Positions 41,193 to 50,091 of a DNA stretch of 64,000 nt are shown piece after piece (the stretch's first letter is position 1; each line of letters begins with the position of its first letter). The notes under the pieces were generated by a model, which had not been told where the DNA came from, did not search any database, and saw only the letters and a program-made list of their open reading frames with translations. A program made the translations under genes and the position numbers. This DNA is from a virus. The DNA lies in the IMG/VR virus record IMGVR_UViG_3300023202_000383, positions 1 through 64,000 of that record; one strand, written 5' to 3'.

Positions 41193-41942
41193 AATTATAA
41201 GCTACAATGATAATATAAAAAGTAATGATACAATAAAATCAATATGTTCAATATGCGGCGATAAAACAAGTAGAAAATTTATCGAACATAAAAGGCTGTG
41301 CAATAGGCAATCAAGATATGTTAGCTCATATCGGTGCCGGTCTTGCCTGACAAAGTCAGATGATTACAAAATCAAAATAAAAAAAGCTGAATTCGACACA
41401 GATGCTATGAGTAAGAGGTCAAAAAAGCATTGGGCTAATTTATCAAAGCACGATCGTAAGGCATTAACTAGCAAGATAACAGCCAAATTAAGAACTGATG
41501 CTGTAAGAGAAAAAATTAGCAAGTCTATAAAAGAAAAATTTGACGATCCAGATTATATTCGTAAAGTTTCGGAGGCGAGAAAGAAATATTGGGAAAATTA
41601 TGAATATAGGAAAAATAGGACGTTATCGATAGATGAATTTATAGAGAGATCTAAGTCAGTTCATGGCGATAAGTATGATTATTCGAAAGTTCAATTCGAT
41701 TCTGCCAGGAATTCTAAAGTTGATATTATATGTCCAGATCATGGTGTCTTCCGACAAAGACCGTTATGGCATTATTTGTATGGTAATGGGTGCCCAGATT
41801 GTTAGACAAGAATTCCAAAAGCACAAACTTAGCGGTAAATTAGACAATTTTGATAGTAATTTGACTGAACTACAGAATATGTTCAATAATGGATATAGGG
41901 TGGGATGCTGGACACAATAAATATGAATGGAAACGTAGCTAA
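41125..41942 (+). pseudogene. Decayed homing endonuclease between split-intein halves
   Basis: The frame 41125-41805 keeps an N-terminal zinc finger (CSICGDKT ... YRCRSC), a NUMOD-like helix array and one DUF723 unit (VHGDKYDYSK ... CPDHGVF ... GNGCPDC). It then stops. A different frame resumes with QEFQKHKLSGKLDNFDSNL, and a third with GWDAGHNKYEW, which are the C-terminal tail of the endonucleases at 33699 and 63349. The nuclease and acyltransferase domains are deleted, so this is a remnant that marks a former homing insertion in the intein. Confidence 0.7.
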
Positions 41943-42054
41943 AATAAAGTCTATAAAATATGTCGGTAAAAGAAGATCATACAACATATGTATGGAATCT
42001 AGCCAACATAATTATTTAATAAAACCATCTAGCGGGCAACCTATTCATAAAAAT
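41923..42054 (+). other. Split-intein C-fragment in DnaE
   Basis: 44 codons ending in ..PIHKN before Ser. Block F is HNYLI. Together with the N-fragment at 40896 it would total about 142 residues, a mini-intein size. The combined interval is not a multiple of three, which excludes a single contiguous intein gene. Confidence 0.72.
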
Positions 42055-43071
42055 TCCCATAGCATAGGCTATATAACGGAGGCATATTGGTGTGCATGGT
42101 TAAAGGCTCACTTTCCGCCAGAATGGTGGGCGTCTGTTATGAGTTATTGCCACCATGTGAGACTCAAGAGATACATGAATGTGGCAAGGTCTGAGGGCGT
42201 TAAATTTGGTCCTATAAATATAGAGGACCTGTCACCATATTATTCAGTCGACCCAGAGACGCATAAAGTCACTCCTGGTCTTATAAGCATAAAGGGGATC
42301 GGCCAGAAAGCTGCAGACAAACTGTCTGGTAAAGGAAAGTATGATAATATAGATGATTTCGTGGATAAATTTGGAAAAGACAAAAGGGTGATGGAAAGAT
42401 TGATACTTCTTGGTGCTTTTCAGAAATACCACCCAAATATAAAAGCCACTTGGATTTGGTACCAATATAAATATTGTAGTGGCGCTGCCTCTAGAGAAAT
42501 CAAGAAGCACATTAAGTCTGAACTGCTGGCTGACTGGACCGATGAGAGAATTGAACAAGAACGCAAAAGACAGGCGGATGAATATTTTAAATTGTATCCA
42601 AATAGGCGTAAGCTTCCGAATAAGATAGCCAACTGGAATCCTAAGCCTGATGATACAAGAGAAAATGTTATGGCATTGATAGAAGACGATTATGCTAATG
42701 CCGAAAAATTCAATTTTGAAAAGGAATATCTAGGGTACTATTGGAGGAATCCAATAGAATATTTTAAGACTGATTCAGATAATACAATTATAAATGCCAA
42801 GAAGAATGGTGGGGGGTTCATAGATGTAGTGATAGAGTCTTTCGAAATAGCGGAGACTCGCAAAGGAGGATTATTCGGCAGGTTGGCAGTAATGGATGGC
42901 AGCACAGCCTGTAACGTATACATGTGGGAAGGCGAGCTCGATGCCTCTGAGAGCTTCATCGATGACGGGATAGGTATTAGACTAAATGTTGATTATAACG
43001 ACGGAAGAAGGACATTCTCAGTCAAGAGAGGATCAGTTCCTGTGATACTTGAGATGTCTGAGGACCAGTAG
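41923..43071 (+). CDS. dnaE: DNA polymerase III alpha, C-terminal piece with split-intein C-fragment
   Basis: 382 aa from ATG 41923 (ATG 41905 also possible). Residues 1-44 are an intein C-fragment: KIKSIKYVGKRRSYNICMES, the block F QHNYLI and a terminal PIHKN, then extein Ser42055. The extein SHSIGYITEAYW ... WLKAHFPPEWWASVM matches DnaE after the canonical FNK|SH site. A helix-hairpin-helix (ISIKGIGQKAADKL) and an OB-type region (FGRLAVMDGSTACNVYMWEG) follow. The DnaE is short and lacks a tau-binding tail. Penultimate Lys in HKN instead of the usual HN is unusual. Confidence 0.85.
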   Translation: MNGNVAKIKSIKYVGKRRSYNICMESSQHNYLIKPSSGQPIHKNSHSIGYITEAYWCAWLKAHFPPEWWASVMSYCHHVRLKRYMNVARSEGVKFGPINIEDLSPYYSVDPETHKVTPGLISIKGIGQKAADKLSGKGKYDNIDDFVDKFGKDKRVMERLILLGAFQKYHPNIKATWIWYQYKYCSGAASREIKKHIKSELLADWTDERIEQERKRQADEYFKLYPNRRKLPNKIANWNPKPDDTRENVMALIEDDYANAEKFNFEKEYLGYYWRNPIEYFKTDSDNTIINAKKNGGGFIDVVIESFEIAETRKGGLFGRLAVMDGSTACNVYMWEGELDASESFIDDGIGIRLNVDYNDGRRTFSVKRGSVPVILEMSEDQ

Positions 43072-43593
43072 ATGTTAATTGATACAGACAAACTATGCTG
43101 TGATTATTGCGGGGAGATATTAGATGGGGATTTCTATTATTATTCGTTTGATTTTAAGGAAATAAATGTCCAAAACATGGCTGTGTCTGTAAAGGATGGC
43201 ATATTTAGTGCTGATGTATGCAATGATTGTATGGAATCCTACAAACAACGAGTAAAGCAAGCATATAAGCCACCTGACAAAGACGCAATATATTGTGACA
43301 TATCGGGCGAAAAATTGTCTGGCAATATATTATACTATTTGTGTATCATAACGCGCGTTGATGTGCGTTTTAGCGGAAAACTATATTACTGTGAAGTATG
43401 TAAACAAAATAAGAAAGTAAGTAACATCCCCTGTGAAGAATGCCCAGAAAATCACCAATTAACAAGAAATGCAGATGTCAAAAAAGATGAAGAGCATTTT
43501 GAATTTAATTTTAGCAAACAAATGTATGATTTGTTTGTAAATCATGTCGACATCATTAAGAAAAGAGGAATAGAAGAATGGGCGAAGATATGA
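43072..43593 (+). CDS. Hypothetical Cys-pair zinc-binding protein, 173 aa
   Basis: Several CxxC pairs: CCDYCGEIL, VCNDCMES, CEVCKQN and CEECPE, consistent with two or more zinc knuckles separated by beta segments. The ATG follows the polymerase stop directly and its 3' end overlaps the next gene by 16 bases. Possible nucleic-acid-binding partner of the replisome; function unknown. Confidence 0.6.
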   Translation: MLIDTDKLCCDYCGEILDGDFYYYSFDFKEINVQNMAVSVKDGIFSADVCNDCMESYKQRVKQAYKPPDKDAIYCDISGEKLSGNILYYLCIITRVDVRFSGKLYYCEVCKQNKKVSNIPCEECPENHQLTRNADVKKDEEHFEFNFSKQMYDLFVNHVDIIKKRGIEEWAKI

Positions 43594-44075
43594 ATCCATA
43601 TAATATGTCTGAAATTAAAATAGAAGACGAGATCGTTCTAGGCAGGCCGGTCGAATGGGACTCCGAACCAGACAATGCAGACGGATCAAAATCTGATGGT
43701 ACCTATATTGAGCCAATTAAGTATGAGACTACATGTCCATATTGTGGGAGCTTAATTAGCTATGAGTCGAAATTTTTATCCGTGCAGTGCCAAGAATGTG
43801 GTAAGGGCGAGTTTGAAGAAAGAGATCCTGTTGACCACGAATCGCCAGTCGATCTAGATATTGAATTAACGGACATTGAAGGCGAAGAAGATGAAATCGA
43901 CACAGAAATTGATGGACAAGAAGAGAGCGAAGAGAATGAGGAAGAGGGAGGGTCAGAAGAGAAAGAAAATGCTGAAGATGAGAATGATCAAGAGATCGAT
44001 AAAAAGGGCGACGAAAGAGAGAATAATGAGGAAGATGGAGAAGAAATAGATATCGATAAGCTTTTAGAAGATTGA
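43578..44075 (+). CDS. Zinc-ribbon protein with acidic tail, 165 aa
   Basis: CPYCGSL ... CQECGKG is a four-Cys zinc ribbon near the middle, after a short helical start. From about residue 85 on the protein is an extended Asp/Glu-rich tail. Acidic-tailed zinc ribbons in phages often bind polymerase or RNA polymerase, but no specific homologue is recognised. Overlaps the next gene by one base. Confidence 0.6.
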   Translation: MGEDMNPYNMSEIKIEDEIVLGRPVEWDSEPDNADGSKSDGTYIEPIKYETTCPYCGSLISYESKFLSVQCQECGKGEFEERDPVDHESPVDLDIELTDIEGEEDEIDTEIDGQEESEENEEEGGSEEKENAEDENDQEIDKKGDERENNEEDGEEIDIDKLLED

Positions 44076-45001
44076 TGAATTATATTATTGGTGGTGGATT
44101 CGTTGGGCTGTTGGCTAGGGACATATTGGGTCCTGGGTATTCTATTATACCGATTGGCAAATCAAGATTTTATTCTCATAAGCCGCCAGTGGCCGATGAT
44201 TTTATAATTCGGGATGAAGCCATTGATGATTATATGAATCAGTTCGCATTCATGCCAGTATATCATAAAATAGGATACTCTATAGCCGGTCAGATAACTT
44301 ACAACCATGACCTGGCGTTGGACGCATGGTTGCATAAAAAATTCGGGGACGATATCCCATCTCATGCCGATCAATATATGAGATCCCATACTGAATTTTT
44401 TGTGTACGGTGATTGCTCTGAGATATACACTAGATTGAAGAACAGATATAAAGAAGAGATGATAAGTAATCATCAGAAATATGGTGTAGTTACTTCAATC
44501 TCCAATCATGTCATTAAGACTGAAACCGGTGCTAGCATCGAGTATGACAATGTTGTGTCTACAGTTCCATTGAATGTTATCACCGGTTGGCTTGGCAAAG
44601 AAACTAAGTTGCCAGTTTCTGATGTGTGGTGTTATCATTTAAAAACCGATAAGCTGGATTTTGAAGGCGCAAACGGCCTTTTAGTCTGTGACCCTGAGAT
44701 AGAAGGCATATATTATGCCAATAAGATTAGTAACGACAATTATATTTTATATTCTAATAAAAAGATAGAATACCCAGGCCAGCTGTTCCATAGCTTGGTT
44801 GGAGACTTTGTGCTGATAGGCGAAATAAATATCCCGGAAGCGATGCCGCGTGGCGATAAGCCGAAGCCAGCTTCATTTAGTGACGGCTATCTGATGGCAA
44901 TGCTAGAGGATAATGGTGTTACTCCCGTTGGGTCGTGTGCTGAATGGGATGACTGTTTGGATATTGGGTCCGTGATTAAAAAACTGATTCGAATGAAATA
45001 A
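44075..45001 (+). CDS. FAD/NAD(P)-binding oxidoreductase-like protein (UDP-galactopyranose mutase/amine oxidase-like)
   Basis: 308 aa. NYIIGGGFVGLLARDI at the extreme N-terminus is a Rossmann dinucleotide-binding GxGxxG-type loop. A later YDNVVSTVPLNVITGWLG is the strand-turn typical of UGM/protoporphyrinogen-oxidase-like flavoproteins. Substrate domain weakly conserved. A UGM-type role would supply galactofuranose to the glycosyltransferases (inference). Starts at an ATG overlapping the upstream TGA. Confidence 0.6.
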   Translation: MNYIIGGGFVGLLARDILGPGYSIIPIGKSRFYSHKPPVADDFIIRDEAIDDYMNQFAFMPVYHKIGYSIAGQITYNHDLALDAWLHKKFGDDIPSHADQYMRSHTEFFVYGDCSEIYTRLKNRYKEEMISNHQKYGVVTSISNHVIKTETGASIEYDNVVSTVPLNVITGWLGKETKLPVSDVWCYHLKTDKLDFEGANGLLVCDPEIEGIYYANKISNDNYILYSNKKIEYPGQLFHSLVGDFVLIGEINIPEAMPRGDKPKPASFSDGYLMAMLEDNGVTPVGSCAEWDDCLDIGSVIKKLIRMK

Positions 45002-45621
45002 TGTCAGAAAAACCAGACAAAATGGAAATGCTATGCAGCCTCAAAGAGGCATGTATGAATTGTGGCATGTGCGACTTAGGTTGGCAAACCGGCGATGATG
45101 TTGAACAATACAATCCGCATGTCTTTAGCAACTTTGATCCAGCTGTAAGACTCCCTGAGATAATGGTTGTTGGGCAGAATCCAGGATGGAATGAAGTGTG
45201 CCAAAAACAGCCTTTTGTTGGAGATGCCGGTAAAAATTTTGACAATGAGCTTTTTAAACATGATGTAGACAGAAAGCACTTATATATAACAAATGCTGTA
45301 AAATGTTTTAGTAAGGGAAACAAAAAACCATATGAAGAGCAAGTCAACGCTTGTGAGCCGTTCCTTCGTATGGAGATCAATATTATAAAGCCGCAATTTA
45401 TAGTTGCGCTTGGGGCGTTGGCGTTTAATTTATTGTGCCCTGGAGAAGATTATCGCAGCAACCTTGGTAAAATAACCAAGAGCAAAAAATTCAATCAGAA
45501 GGTGTTTGCAATATATCACCCTTCTCCGCTCAATTTATCTAATGCTGATAGGCGTAGTAAATACGAAAAAGACATTAGAAAGCTCTGCAAACTCATGCAA
45601 CATTTCTTGACACCATTTTAA
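45001..45621 (+). CDS. Family 4 uracil-DNA glycosylase
   Basis: 206 aa. MVVGQNPG, QPFVGDAGKNFD, ITNAVKCFSKGNKKP, IKPQFIVALGALAF and IYHPSPLN are the family 4 (Fe-S) UDG motifs. The N-terminal cysteine cluster CMNCGMC plus later Cys can hold the 4Fe-4S cluster. It removes uracil from DNA. A phage-encoded UDG protects against cytosine deamination and would argue against a uracil-containing genome. It overlaps the flavoprotein gene by one base. Confidence 0.88.
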   Translation: MSEKPDKMEMLCSLKEACMNCGMCDLGWQTGDDVEQYNPHVFSNFDPAVRLPEIMVVGQNPGWNEVCQKQPFVGDAGKNFDNELFKHDVDRKHLYITNAVKCFSKGNKKPYEEQVNACEPFLRMEINIIKPQFIVALGALAFNLLCPGEDYRSNLGKITKSKKFNQKVFAIYHPSPLNLSNADRRSKYEKDIRKLCKLMQHFLTPF

Positions 45622-45990
45622 TTATCTTATGGGGTCTAGGTAATAATATGTAATTTTATTCCTCTTGCGCTTCTTTAATGTATATAAATTTTGTTTTTTT
45701 AGGTAGTTCTTGATGCGAATAACTATCGAGGAAAGGTTTTCTGTGTCAGAAGCCAGCAAGAGTTCTTGCTTTGTTAGCCCAGGTGGTGATTCCAATAACG
45801 CGACAATTGCGTTTTGGGTTTCTCGTATCGCGAGCATTTTCTCTTTTGATTTAGCGTCTTTTACTTCTTTTGCTTCTTTAGCATTTTTTAATATTTCCGA
45901 TCTAATGTCCTGGACTTTATCGGATATATCTGCATCCAAATTTATAGTTGGATGTTCTTCTAGATTTACTGTTATTTCTTCTGAGGACAT
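45622..45990 (-). CDS. Winged-helix-like DNA-binding protein, 122 aa
   Basis: The C-terminal half (LTKQELLLASDTENLSSIVIRIKNYLKKQ then LYTLKKRKRNKITYYYLDP) fits a winged helix: recognition helix followed by a basic beta wing. The N-terminal part is a charged coiled coil. Convergent with the UDG, divergent from the PQQ-repeat gene. Possible regulator. Confidence 0.55.
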   Translation of the reverse strand: MSSEEITVNLEEHPTINLDADISDKVQDIRSEILKNAKEAKEVKDAKSKEKMLAIRETQNAIVALLESPPGLTKQELLLASDTENLSSIVIRIKNYLKKQNLYTLKKRKRNKITYYYLDPIR

Positions 45991-45993
45991 ATG

Positions 45994-46803
45994 ATGGAAA
46001 AAAGATGCATATTTAGTGGTAGCACTGAGAATTTAAATACTTCTATGAACATAATTGTTGATGGTGAAACAGTGACGTGTTTTATATCTGATGAATATGC
46101 AGAAGACGCTACAATAAAGAGTGTCAAGGAGGCATACGCAGCCAGGCAGCATAAAATAGAAGAGCTCAAAAGACAAGCCGAGGAATTGGGCATTGTTATA
46201 GGTGATGATGCTGCACAGAAGCAAGCTGGTATGCAGCCACAGCAGCCACAGCAGCCACAGCAGCCACAGCAGCCACAGCAGCCACAGCAGTCACAGCAGT
46301 CACAGCAGCCACAGCAGCCACAGCAGCCACAGCAGCCACAGCAGCCAGAAGTCGATCAAACAGGTATGGTCGATGCGAAGGTGGCCGATGGTAATTTAAT
46401 TGATCTATCTAAAGTAAAATCCACATCAAATGTTGGTGGCCCGCAATCTCAATATGCCATAGAGTCTATAACAGAAGCGTCTGAAGATTTAAAAGAAGGC
46501 GAGAAGGCTAGGATTCAGAATGTTGAAGCTCGGAAGGGGTTAAATGTCCCGATACCAGTGGAGAGAGTTGGCAAGACTGGCACTACTAGAGTTAAGATTT
46601 CTAAATATTCAGATGCTGAATTGCAGAATAGATTTAAAAAGATGGCAGATGCTACTCAGAGCGATCAATTTGAAGGATATAGCAGATCATATGAGGTCAG
46701 GCTATCTAAGTGCCCATTGTGTAGAGGTAGTGGGACGGTTAAGAATAGCCAGGTGTGCCCAAAATGTGGCGGTGCTGGCGAGATAGAAGTGCATCAATTT
46801 TAA
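45994..46803 (+). CDS. PQQ-repeat protein with DnaJ-type zinc finger
   Basis: 269 aa. The start is at ATG 45994, since GAGG lies about nine bases upstream; ATG 45991 is possible. A coiled-coil region is followed by a Pro-Gln-Gln tandem repeat (residues about 82-117), then a linker and a C-terminal CPLCRGSGTV ... CPKCGGAGEI zinc finger like one half of the DnaJ cysteine-rich domain. It may be a chaperone-like adaptor or virion protein. The repeat length probably varies between isolates. Confidence 0.65.
   Translation: MEKRCIFSGSTENLNTSMNIIVDGETVTCFISDEYAEDATIKSVKEAYAARQHKIEELKRQAEELGIVIGDDAAQKQAGMQPQQPQQPQQPQQPQQPQQSQQSQQPQQPQQPQQPQQPEVDQTGMVDAKVADGNLIDLSKVKSTSNVGGPQSQYAIESITEASEDLKEGEKARIQNVEARKGLNVPIPVERVGKTGTTRVKISKYSDAELQNRFKKMADATQSDQFEGYSRSYEVRLSKCPLCRGSGTVKNSQVCPKCGGAGEIEVHQF
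46237..46346. repeat. 9-bp tandem repeat CCACAGCAG, about 12 units
   Basis: In-frame repeat encoding Pro-Gln-Gln; two central units read TCACAGCAG (Ser-Gln-Gln). Third example of a short, frame-preserving tandem array in this window besides 17400 and the non-coding 24742 array. Confidence 0.9.
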
Positions 46804-47072
46804 TATGGCGTGCCTGGGTTATTTAGGCCGAAATATTTTCTATATCTTGGGTTTTTGATAACTGGAGATGTCAAAACTCCTGACCCGCCTTTTGTCTTTC
46901 TTAATTCTGGGACCCCAGGCCCGGAGCCTATTAGAGACTTCTTTCTTCTTTGCCTTCTCTTAGCATCATATGCTTTCATGCGCATAGCTTTCGCTATGGT
47001 CTTGCCCAAACCCCAAGCCGTCTTTAGACCAATTCCGATAGTAGTTTCTTCATATAGGTCATTAAGCTTCAT
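46800..47072 (-). CDS. Hypothetical basic protein, 90 aa
   Basis: A basic helix (KAYDAKRRQRRKKSLIGSG) is flanked by Gly/Pro-rich sequence. The start overlaps the end of the upstream gene by 11 bases, supporting coupled translation. Convergent with the PQQ protein (four-base overlap). Function unknown; the basic core may bind nucleic acid. Confidence 0.5.
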   Translation of the reverse strand: MKLNDLYEETTIGIGLKTAWGLGKTIAKAMRMKAYDAKRRQRRKKSLIGSGPGVPELRKTKGGSGVLTSPVIKNPRYRKYFGLNNPGTPY

Positions 47073-47487
47073 ATTGAGCTGGCTGCGAAGCGTCGACTAT
47101 TTCATCCATATCTGGATTGTTTCCGGCGTCCTTTTCGGCCCCATCAAGGCCTTCTACTATTTCGGAGAGGGCTTTATGGGCAACTTCCCTCTCTTCATCA
47201 GGGACCGCCATTGCGGTCATCTCTTTCTCGAACGCTAGGCCAAATGATGGGTCGTCCACATATTTATATGAATGGACTCTGTTAAAAGCCGAAGCCACTC
47301 CATCATGGTATTCTAAATCTATGACTTTGAGCCTAAACGATTGCTCGATGTTTTCGTGCAAGTATGTAAATGTATTAGCACGCTCTTCGGGCTGCGGATC
47401 GTGATATGCCAGTCCTAATTTGGCTTTACCACTTAGCATAGACTCAACGGCTTCCAGCAATTTCTGTTGATCTTTATTGAGTGTCAT
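47062..47487 (-). CDS. Hypothetical protein, 141 aa
   Basis: Helical acidic protein (EEREVAHKALSEIVEGLDG) with a beta region near the middle. No recognised motif. First gene of the short minus-strand pair ahead of the recA gene, so the region 47488-47590 must hold divergent promoters; I see no clear match to the TATCAAATATA motif there. Confidence 0.5.
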   Translation of the reverse strand: MTLNKDQQKLLEAVESMLSGKAKLGLAYHDPQPEERANTFTYLHENIEQSFRLKVIDLEYHDGVASAFNRVHSYKYVDDPSFGLAFEKEMTAMAVPDEEREVAHKALSEIVEGLDGAEKDAGNNPDMDEIVDASQPAQYEA

Positions 47488-47590
47488 TAGACTCCCTCAT
47501 ATGGAAATTTCTAAAATTATTTTTGATAACGGTCTAAAAATATTTACTCACAATGTGCTATTTAAGCAGTATTAGATGTCAGGAGGCAAC

Positions 47591-49741
47591 ATGGCTAAAG
47601 GCAAAAAAGAAAGCAAGACAGACTATTCGAACATGGACATAGACAGTCTGATGAGTAGTCTTAACAAGAAATATGGTGAGGGGTCTGTGCAGAAGTATGA
47701 TAGGGCCGCAATAGTGTCGTGCGATACTATAAGCACTGGCGTGGCCACTTTAGATGATGCTTTGCATATTGGCGGAGTACCTAAAGGGCGGGTAATAGAA
47801 ATCTATGGCCCCGAATCTGGCGGCAAGACTACTCTATCTCTGTCTATCGTAGCCGAATGCCAGGCTGCCGGTGGGACAGCGGCATTTATTGATGCTGAGC
47901 ACGCGTTGGATGTTCAGTGGGCGCACGACATTGGTGTTGATGTAGAATCATTGCTGATAAGCCAGCCGGATTCTGGCGAGCAGGCGTTGGAAATCTGCGA
48001 AGCTATGGTTAGATCGAACAAGTTTGGTATTATAGTGGTTGATTCGGTTGCAGCCCTTGTTCCTAAAGCCGAAATTGATGGTGAAATGGGCGATGCCCAT
48101 GTTGGTCTGCAGGCCAGGATGATTAGTCAGGGTATGAGAAAGCTATCTGGTGCAGTTAAGACCAGCAATACATGCTTGGTATTTATTAATCAGCTTCGCG
48201 AGAAGATCGGCGTGATGTTTGGGTGTTTACATGCTGACAATCTTATAAATTTTTCGGATGGCAAGTCGGCCACAATAAAAGACGTTGTTGATAATAAAAT
48301 CAAAGGATCAGTATGGTCTTATGATGAGGAATTAGACGAATTTTGTGAATGCCAGATTACTGATTGGCATTTCAATGGTGAAGTCAGTAATCCAGAGGAT
48401 TATTTATCTATTTCAATAAAAGGATCTGGTAATAAAAATGGGCGAATGAATATAATTGTGACGCCCGACCACGATGTGCTTACTGATTATGGCTGGGTTC
48501 GGGCAACCGATCTGGATATCGGAGACAAATTAATAACCAAGCAGCAAGATGTTATGTGTGGTGATTTAGGAAATTTTCTTAGAGGGACATTGTCTGGCGA
48601 TTCGCATATATCTCAAGCGGATGGGCACCTGTGTGCAAGTTTGAAAATCAGGGATAATATTGATATTAATTATGCAAAATGGAAGGCAAATAAGTTGTCT
48701 GCAATCAGTATGACCAAAAAGACTTATGGTAAATATGATATATATACTTCTGGGCAATTTTCTCAATTTGTTGACATAAAAGAAGATTTCCCAAACAGGG
48801 ACCCTATGCTTTTGTTGAGTAGTTTTAGTTGGCTTGGTTTTGCTATATGGATAATGGATGATGCTTGTTATAATAGAAGTAGATATGTTTTGTCTATTAA
48901 AAGGCTAAAAGGCGACCATAAAAAGATCGATGAAATTAGTAAGACACTAGACGACCTAGGCTTATATCATCATTCTAGTTATGGCGGGAAAATCACGTTC
49001 GACAAAGACATATCTGATATGATTGCCCATAAGATAGCCAAATATGTTCCTATATGTATGCGTCATAAATTACCAAATGACGTTGAATTAGATAATTATT
49101 GCGAATTTGAATTGAAGAATTCAACGAAGCAGTGCAAGACTTATGCAGAGGTTGTTGATATACGTACCGCAAGCAATAGACAAATGAAAAATGTCGGAAA
49201 ATATGATATTTCAGTGGACAGATGCCACAATTATTCCGTTGGTGGGAGACATAATGGCGTTATTGTGCACAATTCGCCCGAAACAACGCCTGGCGGTAGG
49301 GCACTGAAATTCTATGCATCAGTTAGGCTAGATGTTAGACGTACTGGAATAGAAAAAGACGGCGATACGCCGATTGGAAGTAAGGTTAGGGTAAAAGTTG
49401 TTAAGAACAAAGTGGCTCCGCCATTCTCGCAGGCTGAATTTGTTATATACTATGGCAAAGACGAGATGCCAGTATATGGTCCTGATAAGTTCGGATCCAT
49501 CTTAGATATGGCGGTAGATAAGGATATTGTTGGTAAAAGCGGGTCGTGGTATGAGTATAATGGCGATAAAATAGGGAATGGTAGGACTAACGCTGTAAGA
49601 TTCTTACAGGATTCTGATTCAGTGTCTGAGGAAATCAAAGCTAAATTGGCCGATCTTAGGAAAGCGCGTGTTGCTGAGGTCAATGAGGCCGATGAAGTTG
49701 ATGAAATCAAAGACGAAGACACAGAATCGGAAGGTGATTGA
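47591..49741 (+). CDS. recA: RecA recombinase interrupted by an intein
   Basis: 716 aa precursor from ATG 47591, preceded by [23 protein letters not shown] (Walker A), a DSVAALVPK strand and [14 protein letters not shown] are RecA core motifs. The protein continues after the intein with [20 protein letters not shown]. The extein is about 366 aa, ending in an acidic tail, close to bacterial RecA length. T4-like phages usually use UvsX; a bacterial-type RecA here is notable. The intein is in frame, so cis-splicing should restore the enzyme. Confidence 0.92.
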   Translation: MAKGKKESKTDYSNMDIDSLMSSLNKKYGEGSVQKYDRAAIVSCDTISTGVATLDDALHIGGVPKGRVIEIYGPESGGKTTLSLSIVAECQAAGGTAAFIDAEHALDVQWAHDIGVDVESLLISQPDSGEQALEICEAMVRSNKFGIIVVDSVAALVPKAEIDGEMGDAHVGLQARMISQGMRKLSGAVKTSNTCLVFINQLREKIGVMFGCLHADNLINFSDGKSATIKDVVDNKIKGSVWSYDEELDEFCECQITDWHFNGEVSNPEDYLSISIKGSGNKNGRMNIIVTPDHDVLTDYGWVRATDLDIGDKLITKQQDVMCGDLGNFLRGTLSGDSHISQADGHLCASLKIRDNIDINYAKWKANKLSAISMTKKTYGKYDIYTSGQFSQFVDIKEDFPNRDPMLLLSSFSWLGFAIWIMDDACYNRSRYVLSIKRLKGDHKKIDEISKTLDDLGLYHHSSYGGKITFDKDISDMIAHKIAKYVPICMRHKLPNDVELDNYCEFELKNSTKQCKTYAEVVDIRTASNRQMKNVGKYDISVDRCHNYSVGGRHNGVIVHNSPETTPGGRALKFYASVRLDVRRTGIEKDGDTPIGSKVRVKVVKNKVAPPFSQAEFVIYYGKDEMPVYGPDKFGSILDMAVDKDIVGKSGSWYEYNGDKIGNGRTNAVRFLQDSDSVSEEIKAKLADLRKARVAEVNEADEVDEIKDEDTESEGD
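48224..49273 (+). other. RecA intein with LAGLIDADG endonuclease domain
   Basis: 350 codons. Begins with Cys1 ([13 protein letters not shown]) after ..GVMFG, has [13 protein letters not shown] (TxxH block B), [12 protein letters not shown] and [12 protein letters not shown] as the two LAGLIDADG-like helices, [15 protein letters not shown] (block F) and ends GVIVHN before Ser. All canonical splicing residues (Cys1, His, terminal HN, Ser+1) are present, so it looks active. Confidence 0.9.
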
Positions 49742-50091
49742 TGGCACCATTTAGGCCACGATTTTCAGTTGGAGATATTGTATATCTCGTTGAATCTGCT
49801 AAGTTAGGATCACTAGAATCTTATACAATAGCTGAAGTGCGGCAGGATTTAAGGGGCCAGGCGATTTATAGAATTGGAATTCCTGCGAGGCCACCTACTG
49901 CTTTGCAAACGGTTGGCGACAGAATTACTTTAAAGAGAAGCTTCGATTTTGAGCTTAGTGAGTCTGAATTAACAGATTTATGTAGTGCTATTGAATTCGC
50001 AAAGGCTGCTTTGGAGCGGCAGCTCGCTAGAATTAATGATATTTCCGATAAGTTCTGCAGCGATGAGACTGATGGGACAGGTACTGAATGA
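49741..50091 (+). CDS. Hypothetical small beta-barrel-like protein, 116 aa
   Basis: PRFSVGDIVYLVESAKLGSLESYTI resembles an SH3/KOW-like strand set (FSVGDhVhhh), followed by a helical C-terminus. It overlaps RecA by one base and the helicase gene by four, so it belongs to the recA-dnaB operon and may be a recombination or helicase accessory. Weak assignment. Confidence 0.5.
   Translation: MAPFRPRFSVGDIVYLVESAKLGSLESYTIAEVRQDLRGQAIYRIGIPARPPTALQTVGDRITLKRSFDFELSESELTDLCSAIEFAKAALERQLARINDISDKFCSDETDGTGTE

Noticed and set aside
41125-41805. Active homing endonuclease
   Set aside because: It lacks the EDxHD nuclease core and its C-terminal tail is split over two other frames, so it was called a relic.
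46810-47238. Plus-strand 142-aa ORF
   Set aside because: Antisense to two coupled minus-strand genes and without a ribosome-binding site.
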